IMG/VR virus record: IMGVR_UViG_3300047363_000004
Location: 1-30,068 of that record
Direction: 5' to 3' (one strand)
DNA from: a virus
DNA: 30,068 bases
In this document: piece by piece, positions 1-5,832 of the stretch
Position numbering within the stretch: position 1 is the stretch's first letter
Layout of the letters: each line of letters begins with the position of its first letter
Position numbers and translations under genes: made by a program
Notes under the pieces: generated by a model
The model's database searches: none
The model's input: only the letters and a program-made list of their open reading frames with translations
What the model was told of the DNA's origin: nothing

Positions 1-127
1 ATTCGAAATGTATCCACTTGGAGAAGTTGTCGAACACTTTCACCCGTGGTTCATCATGGAAGTACAGGCGCATCATTTCGTTTAGCCAGAGGCTCGCATC
101 GGGATCATGGTTACCCCTTACGTTGAT
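1..127. repeat. Left copy of 127-bp direct terminal repeat
   Basis: Positions 1-127 are identical to 29942-30068. The repeat lies inside the metallophosphoesterase gene, and joining the two ends restores that gene's reading frame. This is most simply an assembly overlap of a circular or circularly permuted genome, because 127 is a common maximum assembler k-mer. A biological terminal repeat is less likely. Confidence 0.95.
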
Positions 128-850
128 CAGCCACACTTCCTTGTGCGTCTCCAGCATCCGAGTGATTAGGACTTTGAATAGGTTCCCGACAATACGGATG
201 ACCCGGCCCAGCCTTCCATCGACATCGACCGGGGTTCCTTTGGCTGTCTTGTTGTCGCCTGAGTTAGCGTGAAGGAAGTCACCCAAGTTAATAAGTGCGC
301 CTACTTCCGATTCACCTGCCGCAGATACCAGCTTATCGACTGCCTTGATCAGTACGTCTTGAGCAATGTTTGTATCCCAGTCATCGCCACCCGTCTCAGG
401 GGACCAGCAGAGGGCGTTAAGGTGATGATCTCCGATTAGGTAAGCTGATAGCCTATCTTCATTCTTTGCCGCTTCTGGGGCTTCTATGGGCTTGTAGAGG
501 CCATCTATCTCTTCGAGGAATCCAGCCTTGAATGACTCAAGCGCCGCCTCAAGCATAGCTTCTCGATCAGCCATCGACTTAACCCACTGACCGACGGGTT
601 TTCCGTCCTCGTTGTAGTAGGTTGACACCCCTTTAACCTTGAAGGTATCGGGGACAGTGCGAGTCATGTCATGCTCGGGTGAATAGCCTTGGGCGGCGGC
701 TTTATTTTTTACGCCTTTAATGCAATCTCTGACACTAAGACGGCCAATGCCTACTTGCTGGCCGATCCTCGTATAACCCAAGCCCTGTTCGTGAAGCTCC
801 ACGATTTGTCGTTGTCTGTCGGTAGTACAATACTCAAGTAATGACATCAT
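1..850 (-). CDS. HTH-calcineurin-like metallophosphoesterase, N-terminal 283 residues (gene crosses the contig ends)
   Basis: This is the first part of a 388-residue protein that continues at 29625-29941 once the circle is closed (1167 nt, in frame). Residues about 11-46 look like a helix-turn-helix. The metallophosphoesterase domain shows its metal ligands in order: GDHH (D141, H143), GDFLH (D191, H194) and GNHD (246-249). The rest (HHGD and GHIHH) lies in the second part. The family hydrolyses phosphodiesters or phosphomonoesters with two metal ions, and phage members are often guessed to be SbcD-like nucleases. Two adjacent ATGs (850 and 847) follow a G-rich ribosome-binding stretch, so the start is uncertain by one codon. 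It sits at the end of the early recombination genes, 17 nt after the NinB-like gene, which suggests a role in phage DNA processing. The substrate is unknown. Confidence 0.85.
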   Translation of the reverse strand, partial: MMSLLEYCTTDRQRQIVELHEQGLGYTRIGQQVGIGRLSVRDCIKGVKNKAAAQGYSPEHDMTRTVPDTFKVKGVSTYYNEDGKPVGQWVKSMADREAMLEAALESFKAGFLEEIDGLYKPIEAPEAAKNEDRLSAYLIGDHHLNALCWSPETGGDDWDTNIAQDVLIKAVDKLVSAAGESEVGALINLGDFLHANSGDNKTAKGTPVDVDGRLGRVIRIVGNLFKVLITRMLETHKEVWLINVRGNHDPDASLWLNEMMRLYFHDEPRVKVFDNFSKWIHFE

Positions 851-867
851 CTCCCCCCGGATAGATG

Positions 868-1263
868 TTAAGTGCGCCTCCCGAATGGCACGTTGATCGA
901 GTATTTTTCGACAAGTAGCCTACTCAAAACCTCGTAAATTTCGTTGACCTCCACGGGATTAATCTTTCTGGTGGAATCAACGCCTGTTACAGCCTTTTGA
1001 ATTGGTCGCCACATGTAATCCTTAATCAGGTACATAGTGGGATCAATGGGGACGCCTTCCTTGATGACGGTCTTCATGTCCATACCGTGCGCCGCCATAA
1101 CACTGGCGACCTCTCTACAGTAAGCATGAATTGCGTCGTTCTGCTTTCCGGTCCGGGTGAGAGGAATAATCTCGTAGATATTCCCCTTGTCTTGGTTAGC
1201 CCGAATGTATTCACAAAACTGATCGGCTTGGAATTTGTTGTTGACGAACCATCGCTCGCTCAT
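868..1263 (-). CDS. NinB-like recombination protein (tentative)
   Basis: This 131-residue protein resembles the layout of the lambda Orf/NinB family. An N-terminal strand region is followed by a GKQNDAIHAYCREVA helix, and the C-terminal part has DSTRKINPVEVNEIYEVLSR. In NinB proteins the matching regions are a Gln-Asn pair followed by a helix, and a Ser-Thr segment before a C-terminal helix. Lambda Orf binds ssDNA and helps load recombination proteins. The gene overlaps the upstream gene by 4 nt and precedes the metallophosphoesterase, so it is in the early recombination operon with the ERF-like protein. The assignment rests on motif pattern only and could be wrong. The gene itself is secure from its length, start and operon spacing. 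Confidence 0.6.
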   Translation of the reverse strand: MSERWFVNNKFQADQFCEYIRANQDKGNIYEIIPLTRTGKQNDAIHAYCREVASVMAAHGMDMKTVIKEGVPIDPTMYLIKDYMWRPIQKAVTGVDSTRKINPVEVNEIYEVLSRLLVEKYSINVPFGRRT

Positions 1264-1649
1264 GCAGTTACCCGCTCGCCTTCGAAGGTGACGTACTGCC
1301 CATACTTCTGGAGGCAGTATGCTCGAAACTTTTCGGATTTGAGAAAATCATGGGTGCAATCGTCTAGGAAGCTCCAACTCTTCAAGCCGATTTTACCAGA
1401 AGTTGACTGTAATTTCGCGGCAAATGGGGACACGCCTTTTTCCATGTCGGCGGCACGTTTGAGCCACGAGGTAATGAACTGCTTTATTCCTCGCGGGGTT
1501 TTGCGTTTCTTGGGGTTGGCATCGCACCACATAGCCATCGCATTCAGCTCGGCAAAGACATCGACAGTTGAGTAGGCCTGTTGCAGTTGGATCAGGTATT
1601 CATCGTCGGGTTCGTAGTAAGTACCATCGTTTAAAATAATCATCCACAC
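1260..1649 (-). CDS. Phage replication-protein-like domain protein
   Basis: This 129-residue protein centres on a segment (about residues 29-68) with an ELNAM...WCDANPKKRKTPRGIKQFITSWLKRA pattern. That pattern is familiar from the C-terminal part of phage replication initiator or primosome-type proteins. Here it stands alone without an obvious DNA-binding N-terminal domain, so the protein may be a reduced replisome-recruiting factor. It is the only replication-like gene I can point to in a genome with no polymerase, primase or helicase. The ATG follows AAAAGGGAAGTG, a fair ribosome-binding site. A 20-nt imperfect palindrome (1661-1680) lies just upstream of that site. Confidence is good for the gene and moderate for the role. 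Confidence 0.65.
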   Translation of the reverse strand: MWMIILNDGTYYEPDDEYLIQLQQAYSTVDVFAELNAMAMWCDANPKKRKTPRGIKQFITSWLKRAADMEKGVSPFAAKLQSTSGKIGLKSWSFLDDCTHDFLKSEKFRAYCLQKYGQYVTFEGERVTA

Positions 1650-1972
1650 TTCCCTTTTAATGCCGGAGCAAGCTCCAGCAAATTAGTTAATTAGTAATGG
1701 CGAGCTTTGATTACTGTATCGAATCTTGACATCTATCCGCTTGACCAGCTCTCGGCCTGCGGGGCGCATCATGGAGAGGGTCAACTCCGTCTCCGACGTT
1801 CTTAAGTTCGTCGGCCTAACGCCCAGTAATCTCTGACAAAAAAGTAGATGAGGGAGGATACGGAATGGTTTTGTAGTGTATAATCCATACATCTTCTAGC
1901 TTTGACCCCTTGAAGATATCATTAGTCCCTCCCTTGGACAAGTGACATGGCCCCAGTGATGGGGCCTTTTTT
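1650..1972. other. Non-coding stretch between early genes
   Basis: This is the longest gene-free stretch in the genome, about 320 bases. No open frame here has a convincing start and ribosome-binding site. It holds an imperfect 20-nt palindrome (1661-1680, GGAG-CAAG-CTCC core), a TATAAT on the plus strand (1879-1884), and a strong rightward terminator (1949-1974). It could carry a promoter or operator for the replication-like gene, a small RNA on the plus strand, or an origin. None of these is proven. Confidence 0.6.
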
Positions 1973-1974
1973 TT
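1891..1974 (+). ncRNA. Possible ~84-nt plus-strand small RNA
   Basis: A perfect TATAAT (1879-1884) on the plus strand is followed after about 7 nt by a stretch that ends in a canonical intrinsic terminator (1949-1974). The RNA would be about 84 nt. Two further short stems are possible: ATCTTC with GAAGAT, and GTCC with GGAC. The -35 region is poor (GGATAC at 17-bp spacing), so the promoter is weak evidence. No protein frame explains the rightward terminator. This is an inference, and the alternative is that the terminator ends a longer antisense transcript. Confidence 0.3.
1949..1974 (+). terminator. Intrinsic terminator facing rightward
   Basis: The plus strand reads GGCCCC, a 6-nt loop AGTGAT, GGGGCC, then eight T. 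This is a textbook rho-independent terminator for rightward transcription. On the minus strand the A run precedes the hairpin and no U run follows, so it should not efficiently stop the leftward operon that passes through it. It sits directly after the stop codon of the secreted-protein gene. Confidence 0.8.
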
Positions 1975-2251
1975 ACCACTGATTAACCACCTTAAAGATC
2001 GACTTGCGGTAGCGATACTTTCCTTGCTGGTCCCACTTGGCAAAGATGGTTGTGTCGTCATCCTTCCAACAACCTTCCTCGGTATAGTGGCCTTCAGTAA
2101 AGAAGTAGGCCCGAAGCATCGTTGGATCAGCTTCACAACGCTCATCGGTTAGGACAATCTGACCGCCTTCCCCGTTCTTGGTGTATGCCTTAGTTCCGGC
2201 GAATGCTGGCATAGCTACCAGCGTGATAAGTAAAACAATGAACTTCTTCAT
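1973..2251 (-). CDS. Small secreted protein of unknown function
   Basis: This 92-residue protein starts with a clear type I signal peptide: MKK, a hydrophobic core FIVLLITLVAM, then PAFA before the predicted cleavage at about residue 19. The mature part (about 73 residues) has two cysteines (in DERCEAD and EEGCWKD) that could form a disulfide in the periplasm. No lipobox is present. It starts 4 nt inside the end of the HTH gene, within the early operon. An exported early phage protein could act in superinfection exclusion or host-envelope change, but no homologue was recognised and that role is speculation. Confidence 0.75.
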   Translation of the reverse strand: MKKFIVLLITLVAMPAFAGTKAYTKNGEGGQIVLTDERCEADPTMLRAYFFTEGHYTEEGCWKDDDTTIFAKWDQQGKYRYRKSIFKVVNQW

Positions 2252-2466
2252 GCTCTCTCCCCTTTAATAAACCACTCTGCAATCCGCACCGATTCACCGT
2301 AGCGATTCAGCACTGGCTTCATGGTTGTCAGTATTGTGTGACCTTCATGCCTTAGCTCTGAGATACGAGCCGGGGCTTCGATCACCCCTAACTCATCCCA
2401 TGCGTTCAGTCTGTTCAACACCTTGCCTTGCTTGAGGTACTGAAGTACCCGATCTTTCTGACTCAT
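2248..2466 (-). CDS. Small helix-turn-helix protein
   Basis: This 72-residue protein matches the pattern of the short phage and prophage helix-turn-helix family typified by Pfam HTH_39. MSQKDRVLQYLKQGK opens into a first helix. NRLNAWDELGVIEAPARISELRHEGH forms the HTH with recognition helix, and a small wing with NRYGESVRIAEW follows. It overlaps its neighbours on both sides by 4 nt (ATGA junctions), so the three genes are translationally coupled. It is a likely DNA-binding regulator of early transcription. Its target is unknown, but the palindromes at 4101-4135 and 28658-28670 are candidates. Confidence 0.75.
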   Translation of the reverse strand: MSQKDRVLQYLKQGKVLNRLNAWDELGVIEAPARISELRHEGHTILTTMKPVLNRYGESVRIAEWFIKGERA

Positions 2467-2684
2467 GCTTTCTCCCTATATGGCAAGTCAAGAAACGATT
2501 CGAAGTCCATATCGAACCGCTCTGCAAAATCCACTGTGCGGCTCAAGGTTGCGTCCTTGCTCTTGCGCCATCTGTGGATTGTCATTTCAGTTACATCAAA
2601 GTCCCGCGCCAGTTGTTTATTACTGACACGAAACTCTTTCTGCGCTGTTCTCAGCGACAGACCAATATCAAAATGGAATGTCAT
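2463..2684 (-). CDS. XRE-like helix-turn-helix regulator
   Basis: With the ATG at 2684 the product is 73 residues. Its central part, VSNKQLARDFDVTEMTIHRWRKSKDATLSRTVDFAERF, reads as a Cro/C1-type HTH: helix 2, a turn at FDVTE, recognition helix MTIHRWRK, then a helix ending at a phenylalanine. An upstream in-frame start at 2750 would lie deep inside the preceding gene. I prefer 2684, which overlaps that gene by 17 nt. It is the best candidate in the genome for a Cro or repressor-type switch protein. No integrase was found, so a full lysogeny circuit is not shown. Confidence 0.65.
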   Translation of the reverse strand: MTFHFDIGLSLRTAQKEFRVSNKQLARDFDVTEMTIHRWRKSKDATLSRTVDFAERFDMDFESFLDLPYREKA

Positions 2685-2931
2685 TAGAGAAATCTTCGCT
2701 TGGCTGAACGGCTTTTCGGGCTTGTTGCATACCCTTGTTGTGCGCCTCATCCTTAGCCGTGGTACTGAGAGACATGAAGACGTTGCCGTTCTTGTCCTTC
2801 TTCAGCCACGCAGACAGCCAAAACTCTGACCCATTGGCGTCGGTGTAGCTCCCTTTGTAGTCCGGGTGCGTTTCCTTTTCTTTGCGGTCGTTCTTAAACA
2901 AGACGCCGCGATTGGTGTTGTCGTACTCCAT
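2668..2931 (-). CDS. Small ssDNA-binding-like protein
   Basis: This 87-residue acidic-tailed protein opens MEYDNTNRGVLFKNDRKEK. It continues with HPDYKGSYTDANGSEFWLSAWLKKDKNGNVFMSLS, a beta-rich segment of a kind common in short phage and prophage proteins. The C-terminus SNDIPF resembles the acidic tip (DIPF) of bacterial single-stranded DNA-binding proteins, which recruits partner proteins. It directly follows the ERF-like annealing gene (1 nt between stop and start). A small SSB-like partner of the annealing protein is therefore reasonable. It is shorter than a classical SSB and the OB fold is inferred, not shown. Confidence 0.7.
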   Translation of the reverse strand: MEYDNTNRGVLFKNDRKEKETHPDYKGSYTDANGSEFWLSAWLKKDKNGNVFMSLSTTAKDEAHNKGMQQARKAVQPSEDFSNDIPF

Positions 2932-3522
2932 TTATGCTTCTCCCAAGATTAGCTTACGTGCTTCGTTGAACTCGTTTGATTTGAGATCACTACGCTCAGC
3001 AGTTGTGAAGATGCCGCCCTTACTAGGCGCTACCCACAAGGCTTTCTTGTCGTCGTTAGTAATCTCGCCCCATGCTTCTGCTACGGCCTCCCATGCCTTC
3101 AATGCGAGGTGTTCTTTGATGAAGTACACAGACGCATAGTTACGCTGTAGTGCTTCGTTGTGGGCCATGATTGGCCCGGTGTCTTGTTGCTGTTGGATAG
3201 CGTGGGCAACCTCATCGGCAGACGCGTACTCAGTACCGCCAAAGCCTAGAGCTGATAGACAGCGACCAATAGCTGAGGTTTCTGCGTTCTCTAGCGCACT
3301 GGTTGCATTGATCTTGCTGGCGGCACGTACCTCTTCTGAGTAGCCAGTAGCCAACAGGCGACCATCATTGTCTAAGATGCTGGCCTTCATAATCACCAGC
3401 ACATCATTGGCCTCAACTAGATCGGTCGAGATTGTGTAATCGGGATGGGCCGCTCTAAACTCTGCGACCCGAAGTGCCACGGTCTTATATTCTTTACCGT
3501 GGATTTTTACGACACCATTCAT
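2932..3522 (-). CDS. ERF/Rad52-like ssDNA annealing protein
   Basis: This 196-residue protein begins MNGVVKIHGKEYKTVALRVAEF. Its central core is a signature seen in many phage ERF-type recombinases: ATGYSEEVRAAS, then SALENAETSAIGRCLSALGFGG, then EYASADEVAHAI (about residues 58-108). The family binds ssDNA and anneals complementary strands in phage recombination and repair. The variable C-terminal half (from about 115) is of the kind that differs between members. It overlaps the upstream small gene by 4 nt and is followed by the SSB-like gene, as expected for an annealing module. The exact subfamily (Erf, Rad52 or another group) cannot be settled by eye. Confidence 0.7.
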   Translation of the reverse strand: MNGVVKIHGKEYKTVALRVAEFRAAHPDYTISTDLVEANDVLVIMKASILDNDGRLLATGYSEEVRAASKINATSALENAETSAIGRCLSALGFGGTEYASADEVAHAIQQQQDTGPIMAHNEALQRNYASVYFIKEHLALKAWEAVAEAWGEITNDDKKALWVAPSKGGIFTTAERSDLKSNEFNEARKLILGEA

Positions 3523-3731
3523 GCTACTTCTCCTGCGACACTTGCCGCGTCCATCATTTGAATTAACTCATAACCACAGGCAAAACCTGCCTCGTAGTCC
3601 TGATCGGGTATGTGGCGCTTACCCCAATTGTGAGCCATGCCATCCTCAAAGCCGCACCTGTACGCCCTGATCTTGGGGTCCATGTGCTCGCGTAAGCCCT
3701 TGCTCAACACTTCTTCAGTATCAAAAGTCAC
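3519..3731 (-). CDS. Small protein of unknown function
   Basis: From a GTG at 3731 the product is 70 residues. A GGGGG stretch lies about 9 nt upstream, and the gene overlaps the end of the upstream gene by 11 nt. A longer in-frame start at 3818 would overlap that gene by about 100 nt and add a low-quality Arg/Ser-rich stretch, so I reject it. The body has a paired pattern: IRAYRCGFEDGM, then YEAGFACGYELI. Repeats of Gly-Phe-x-x-Gly like this are common in small phage proteins of unknown role. It sits between an unknown acidic protein and the ERF-like gene in the early operon. Confidence 0.6.
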   Translation of the reverse strand: MTFDTEEVLSKGLREHMDPKIRAYRCGFEDGMAHNWGKRHIPDQDYEAGFACGYELIQMMDAASVAGEVA

Positions 3732-4080
3732 TGTCGCGTACCCCCAGATCAAGTGCCGTCTCAGGCTTGATATCCATCTCATAAGCGTACTTTGACTGCT
3801 CATCCGAAATGGCCTCAACGGTCATTGGCTTGGCGTAGTTCCAAAGCATGGTGCGGAGTTTATTGACGACATCAGCCGGGTCCATCTGGTCGTTGAAAAT
3901 CATGTCAACGAATTCCAGCTCGGAGCCAGTCTGGTGTGCGGCGGTAGGTGCAAGCTCGGATGAGTCGCGTTCGACTTGACGCATTAAGTCACGGCGAATG
4001 TCCATGTCCTCAATGTAGTCAACATTATCTTCCCAGTTAGGGAAGTTTGTAGCGATTTCATAGAAATCAAATTCTGACAT
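3721..4080 (-). CDS. Acidic early protein of unknown function
   Basis: This is the first gene of the early leftward operon, 119 residues from the ATG at 4080. That start is chosen because GGGAGAAGGA ends 3 nt upstream. An ATG nine residues earlier (4107) lacks such a site. The protein is rich in Asp and Glu, without membrane segments, cysteine motifs or a recognisable domain. First genes of phage early operons often encode host-takeover or inhibitor proteins, which is only a positional hint. The promoter region with two palindromes lies immediately upstream. Confidence 0.65.
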   Translation of the reverse strand: MSEFDFYEIATNFPNWEDNVDYIEDMDIRRDLMRQVERDSSELAPTAAHQTGSELEFVDMIFNDQMDPADVVNKLRTMLWNYAKPMTVEAISDEQSKYAYEMDIKPETALDLGVRDSDF

Positions 4081-4100
4081 TTGTCCTTCTCCCTTGGTTA

Positions 4101-4114
4101 GTTCCACATGGAAC
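4101..4114. promoter_or_regulatory. Palindrome in early leader
   Basis: GTTCCA-CA-TGGAAC is a perfect 6-bp inverted repeat with a 2-bp centre. It lies immediately downstream of the putative early transcription start and abuts a second palindrome. It is a candidate operator for one of the phage HTH proteins. Confidence 0.45.
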
Positions 4115-4135
4115 AGATAACACTTTACGTTATCT
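4115..4135. promoter_or_regulatory. 21-bp palindromic operator candidate
   Basis: AGATAAC and GTTATCT form perfect 7-bp arms around a 7-bp spacer ACTTTAC. On the minus strand the candidate -10 hexamer occupies the spacer, so a bound dimer would block RNA polymerase. The size and symmetry suit a phage repressor or Cro-like dimer. Confidence 0.55.
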
Positions 4136-4150
4136 TTAAGGGGAGTGCAA
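4122..4150 (-). promoter_or_regulatory. Candidate early promoter
   Basis: On the minus strand TTGCAC (4150-4145) and TAAAGT (4127-4122) are separated by 17 bp. That would start transcription near 4115, just upstream of the first early gene. Both hexamers are weak matches to the sigma-70 consensus, so the promoter may need activation. The support is mainly position and the overlapping palindrome. Confidence 0.3.
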
Positions 4151-4163
4151 CATTATTTGTTAT

Positions 4164-4520
4164 TTAGGAATAGGTCCACATAACGGGCGTGGTTTTGCGG
4201 CCGTCGATATGTATGAAGCCCTTGGCTACCCCTATGCCTCCGAAGCCAAGCTTGAGTGCCTCATGTACGATGTTCATGCGCTCAAAGCCGTTAGACACTG
4301 CGATGTCAGCCGCAAGGCCTTGGCAATGATAGCCTGTACCGGGTTCAGCTTTACGCGCCTCAGCAGGATGGGTTGCATCCCTGTAGCCTGAAGTGATTAC
4401 AAAGGGAAAGCCAACACGTTCGCGTAACTCATCGAGCCGGTGGATGAAGGCATGGTCCATGCAATTAAGGTTCGTGTGAGTACAGTTGAACTCTTCGAGT
4501 CTGAAGAACTTGAAGCTCAT
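4164..4520 (-). CDS. Peptidase M15 family endolysin
   Basis: This 118-residue protein has the zinc-peptidase pattern of the M15 (D-Ala-D-Ala carboxypeptidase-like) family. SGYRD is at 44-48, the first metal ligands H65 and D72 are in YHCQGLAAD, and the last is H104 in FIHID. W115 lies near the C-terminus. Family members cleave peptidoglycan peptide cross-links, and small phage versions act as endolysins. It has no signal peptide, so it needs a holin, which is present at 4647-5045. It is the last late gene and starts in a 4-nt overlap with the tiny basic gene upstream. No leftward terminator follows it. Confidence 0.88.
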   Translation of the reverse strand: MSFKFFRLEEFNCTHTNLNCMDHAFIHRLDELRERVGFPFVITSGYRDATHPAEARKAEPGTGYHCQGLAADIAVSNGFERMNIVHEALKLGFGGIGVAKGFIHIDGRKTTPVMWTYS

Positions 4521-4645
4521 TTCTTTTTCTTCTTGGCCTTTGACAGTGCGATAGCGATAGCTTGCTTTTCTGGATAGCCTTCACCACGTAACAGGCTTAT
4601 GTTCTTGCCGATAGTCTTGCGGCTTCTTCCTTTCTTCAATGGCAT
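4517..4645 (-). CDS. Tiny basic protein (42 residues)
   Basis: This is a 42-residue Lys/Arg-rich protein. It starts [15 protein letters not shown] and ends with a run of lysines after [16 protein letters not shown]. Similar very short proteins with an 'EGYPxKQAxAIALSKA' segment are common in marine and environmental phages, without known function. Its ATG lies 1 nt after the holin stop codon, and its TGA overlaps the endolysin ATG (ATGA). It is therefore tightly coupled between the two lysis genes. Its charge suggests nucleic acid or membrane-surface contact, but that is a guess. Confidence 0.75.
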   Translation of the reverse strand: MPLKKGRSRKTIGKNISLLRGEGYPEKQAIAIALSKAKKKKK

Positions 4646-4646
4646 A

Positions 4647-5045
4647 TCAGCTCCGCGCTACGTTCTTGGTCTTCTCTACAGTACGCATACCGCCCAATCC
4701 CAGCATCCCTAGTAGTACGGGCATCATCTCGCTAACGTCCAATGACGGGATCAGCAGGGAGTTCTCAGACCATGCAGTTAGGTAGATGTTTACAATTGGA
4801 ATAATAAGAAAATTAACGCTGAAACCAAGAACACATATCCAACCACACGCCGGTCTCCAGCCAGAGACGAAAACCGACTTGTGTTTGGCCTCATTCTGAT
4901 TGACATTAATTTGAGCTTTTGCAATTTCATGGGCTTGCCTCTCCGCTAGTGTTGCGATCTCGTGGGCTAACCGACTGCGTTCATCCGCATCGGGGATAAC
5001 CTTGTCTAACAGCTTGAAGATAGGGCCAACCAGTAACTTCACCAT
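4647..5045 (-). CDS. Holin (3TM, gene-transfer-agent type)
   Basis: This 132-residue protein fits the holin family found in gene transfer agents and many phages. It has an N-terminal amphipathic charged region (about 20-55). The hallmark [21 protein letters not shown] starts the first membrane segment, a second hydrophobic stretch ([12 protein letters not shown]) follows, and a third is near [19 protein letters not shown]. It should form membrane lesions that release the M15 endolysin to the wall. The gene shares one base with the upstream coiled-coil gene and lies two genes ahead of the endolysin, a normal lysis cassette. Confidence 0.85.
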   Translation of the reverse strand: MVKLLVGPIFKLLDKVIPDADERSRLAHEIATLAERQAHEIAKAQINVNQNEAKHKSVFVSGWRPACGWICVLGFSVNFLIIPIVNIYLTAWSENSLLIPSLDVSEMMPVLLGMLGLGGMRTVEKTKNVARS

Positions 5046-5377
5046 TAGATACCGCCCTTAATCCACACGCCTATAACAGCCATAACGCCAGCCATAATGA
5101 TGCGCTCAATCCACTGGTTCTTGGCTATGCTGATCTCGATAGCTTGAAGCCGCTTCTCGTGGTTCTTCACTTCATCTTTCAATACAGCTTGAATCTCATC
5201 AATGCGTTTGTGGGCGCGAGCTGCTGTCTCGGTCAAGTGGACTTGCCTTTGCTCCATGCTTGATAAGTCTTGAAGGGTCTGGGCAATACTTGTGAGAGCG
5301 GATTTCATCTCGCTAACGTCTTGCGCCATCGCTTCCTGCTGGGCTTCGAGCTTCGCTACTGACCGCTCTATGCTCAT
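5045..5377 (-). CDS. Coiled-coil protein with C-terminal membrane anchor (XhlA-like)
   Basis: This 110-residue protein is almost wholly helical. A long heptad-rich region runs from about residue 5 to 85. A single hydrophobic segment, IERIIMAGVMAVIGVWI, ends near the C-terminus with a short KGGI tail. This matches the shape of the haemolysin XhlA-type accessory holin family. Such proteins act with a holin in lysis control, and may be antiholin-like. It immediately precedes the 3TM holin (1-nt overlap). No separate spanin pair was recognised, so a role in outer-membrane disruption cannot be excluded. Confidence 0.7.
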   Translation of the reverse strand: MSIERSVAKLEAQQEAMAQDVSEMKSALTSIAQTLQDLSSMEQRQVHLTETAARAHKRIDEIQAVLKDEVKNHEKRLQAIEISIAKNQWIERIIMAGVMAVIGVWIKGGI

Positions 5378-5379
5378 GG

Positions 5380-5535
5380 TTACTTCTTCTTAGCCGTCTT
5401 GGCCGCATCTTTAAATGCCTGAGCTGTAGGCGCACCAGCAGTGCCGGGCTTACGCATACGCTCACCAGAGCCAGACGCTATTCGCTCGCGCTTCTTCATG
5501 ATGTTGTAGTACAAACCTTTCTTTGGCTTCTTCAT
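5380..5535 (-). CDS. Tiny basic protein (51 residues)
   Basis: This 51-residue protein begins MKKPKKGLYYNIMKKRERI and continues SGSGERMRKPGTAGAPTAQAF before a Lys-rich end. Short proteins with 'GLY.NI..KR.RI..GSGE.MRKPG..GAPTA.AF' are widespread in environmental phages and have no assigned function. Its ATG overlaps the stop of the upstream gene (ATGA at 5532-5535), so it is translationally coupled to it. The role is unknown. A virion-associated or DNA-condensing role is possible from the charge but unproven. Confidence 0.75.
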   Translation of the reverse strand: MKKPKKGLYYNIMKKRERIASGSGERMRKPGTAGAPTAQAFKDAAKTAKKK

Positions 5536-5831
5536 GCCTTCCTCGCTTTGTTACGCTTAGAGATTGCCGCCGCCTTCTTTCTAGCATCCGCCTTTGAGCT
5601 GGCACCCCATGCGTTCAATGATAACAGCAAACGTGTGGGTTCGCCGTCCTTACGTTCTGGCCCAGGCATGTTACCCATGCGAGCAAGGAAGCTGGCCCGT
5701 CGCGGGTTGTCACCGCTCTTCACAGGACGCTTGAGGTTCATCCCCTGCTTCTTGGCTGAACGTCTACCTGCTTCGTTCAAGCCGCCCTTTGGGTTCTTAC
5801 CGGCCTTGCGTTGCCATGCGGGTGTGCTCAT
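5532..5831 (-). CDS. Basic protein of unknown function (DUF6321-like)
   Basis: This 99-residue strongly basic protein carries a very regular conserved pattern: PAWQRKAGKNPKGGLNEAGR, then LKRPVKSGDNPRRASFLARMGNMPGP, then GEPTRLLLSLNAWGASSKADARKKAAAISKRN. I recognise this as a common uncharacterised phage family (DUF6321-like). Its function is not known. It forms a coupled pair with the downstream 51-residue basic protein. A cysteine-protease-like gene lies upstream and the lysis genes lie downstream. High conservation in many phages and abundant Arg/Lys suggest an interaction with DNA or capsid. Confidence 0.8.
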   Translation of the reverse strand: MSTPAWQRKAGKNPKGGLNEAGRRSAKKQGMNLKRPVKSGDNPRRASFLARMGNMPGPERKDGEPTRLLLSLNAWGASSKADARKKAAAISKRNKARKA

Positions 5832-5832
5832 A

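Noticed and set aside
1-127. True biological direct terminal repeat as in T7
   Set aside because: The exact 127-nt length equals a standard assembler k-mer, and the repeat lies inside a gene. Circular assembly is simpler.
997-1575. Long plus-strand open frame (192 codons)
   Set aside because: It lies antisense over two well-supported coupled early genes, and its sequence has no recognisable domain. It is a shadow of the opposite strand.
1683-1892. 69-codon minus-strand frame in the non-coding stretch
   Set aside because: No convincing ribosome-binding site, odd composition and no recognisable motif. I treat the region as non-coding.
3732-3818. Upstream extension of the small early gene to 3818
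   Set aside because: It would lie inside the preceding gene for about 100 nt. The GTG at 3731 gives the usual short overlap.
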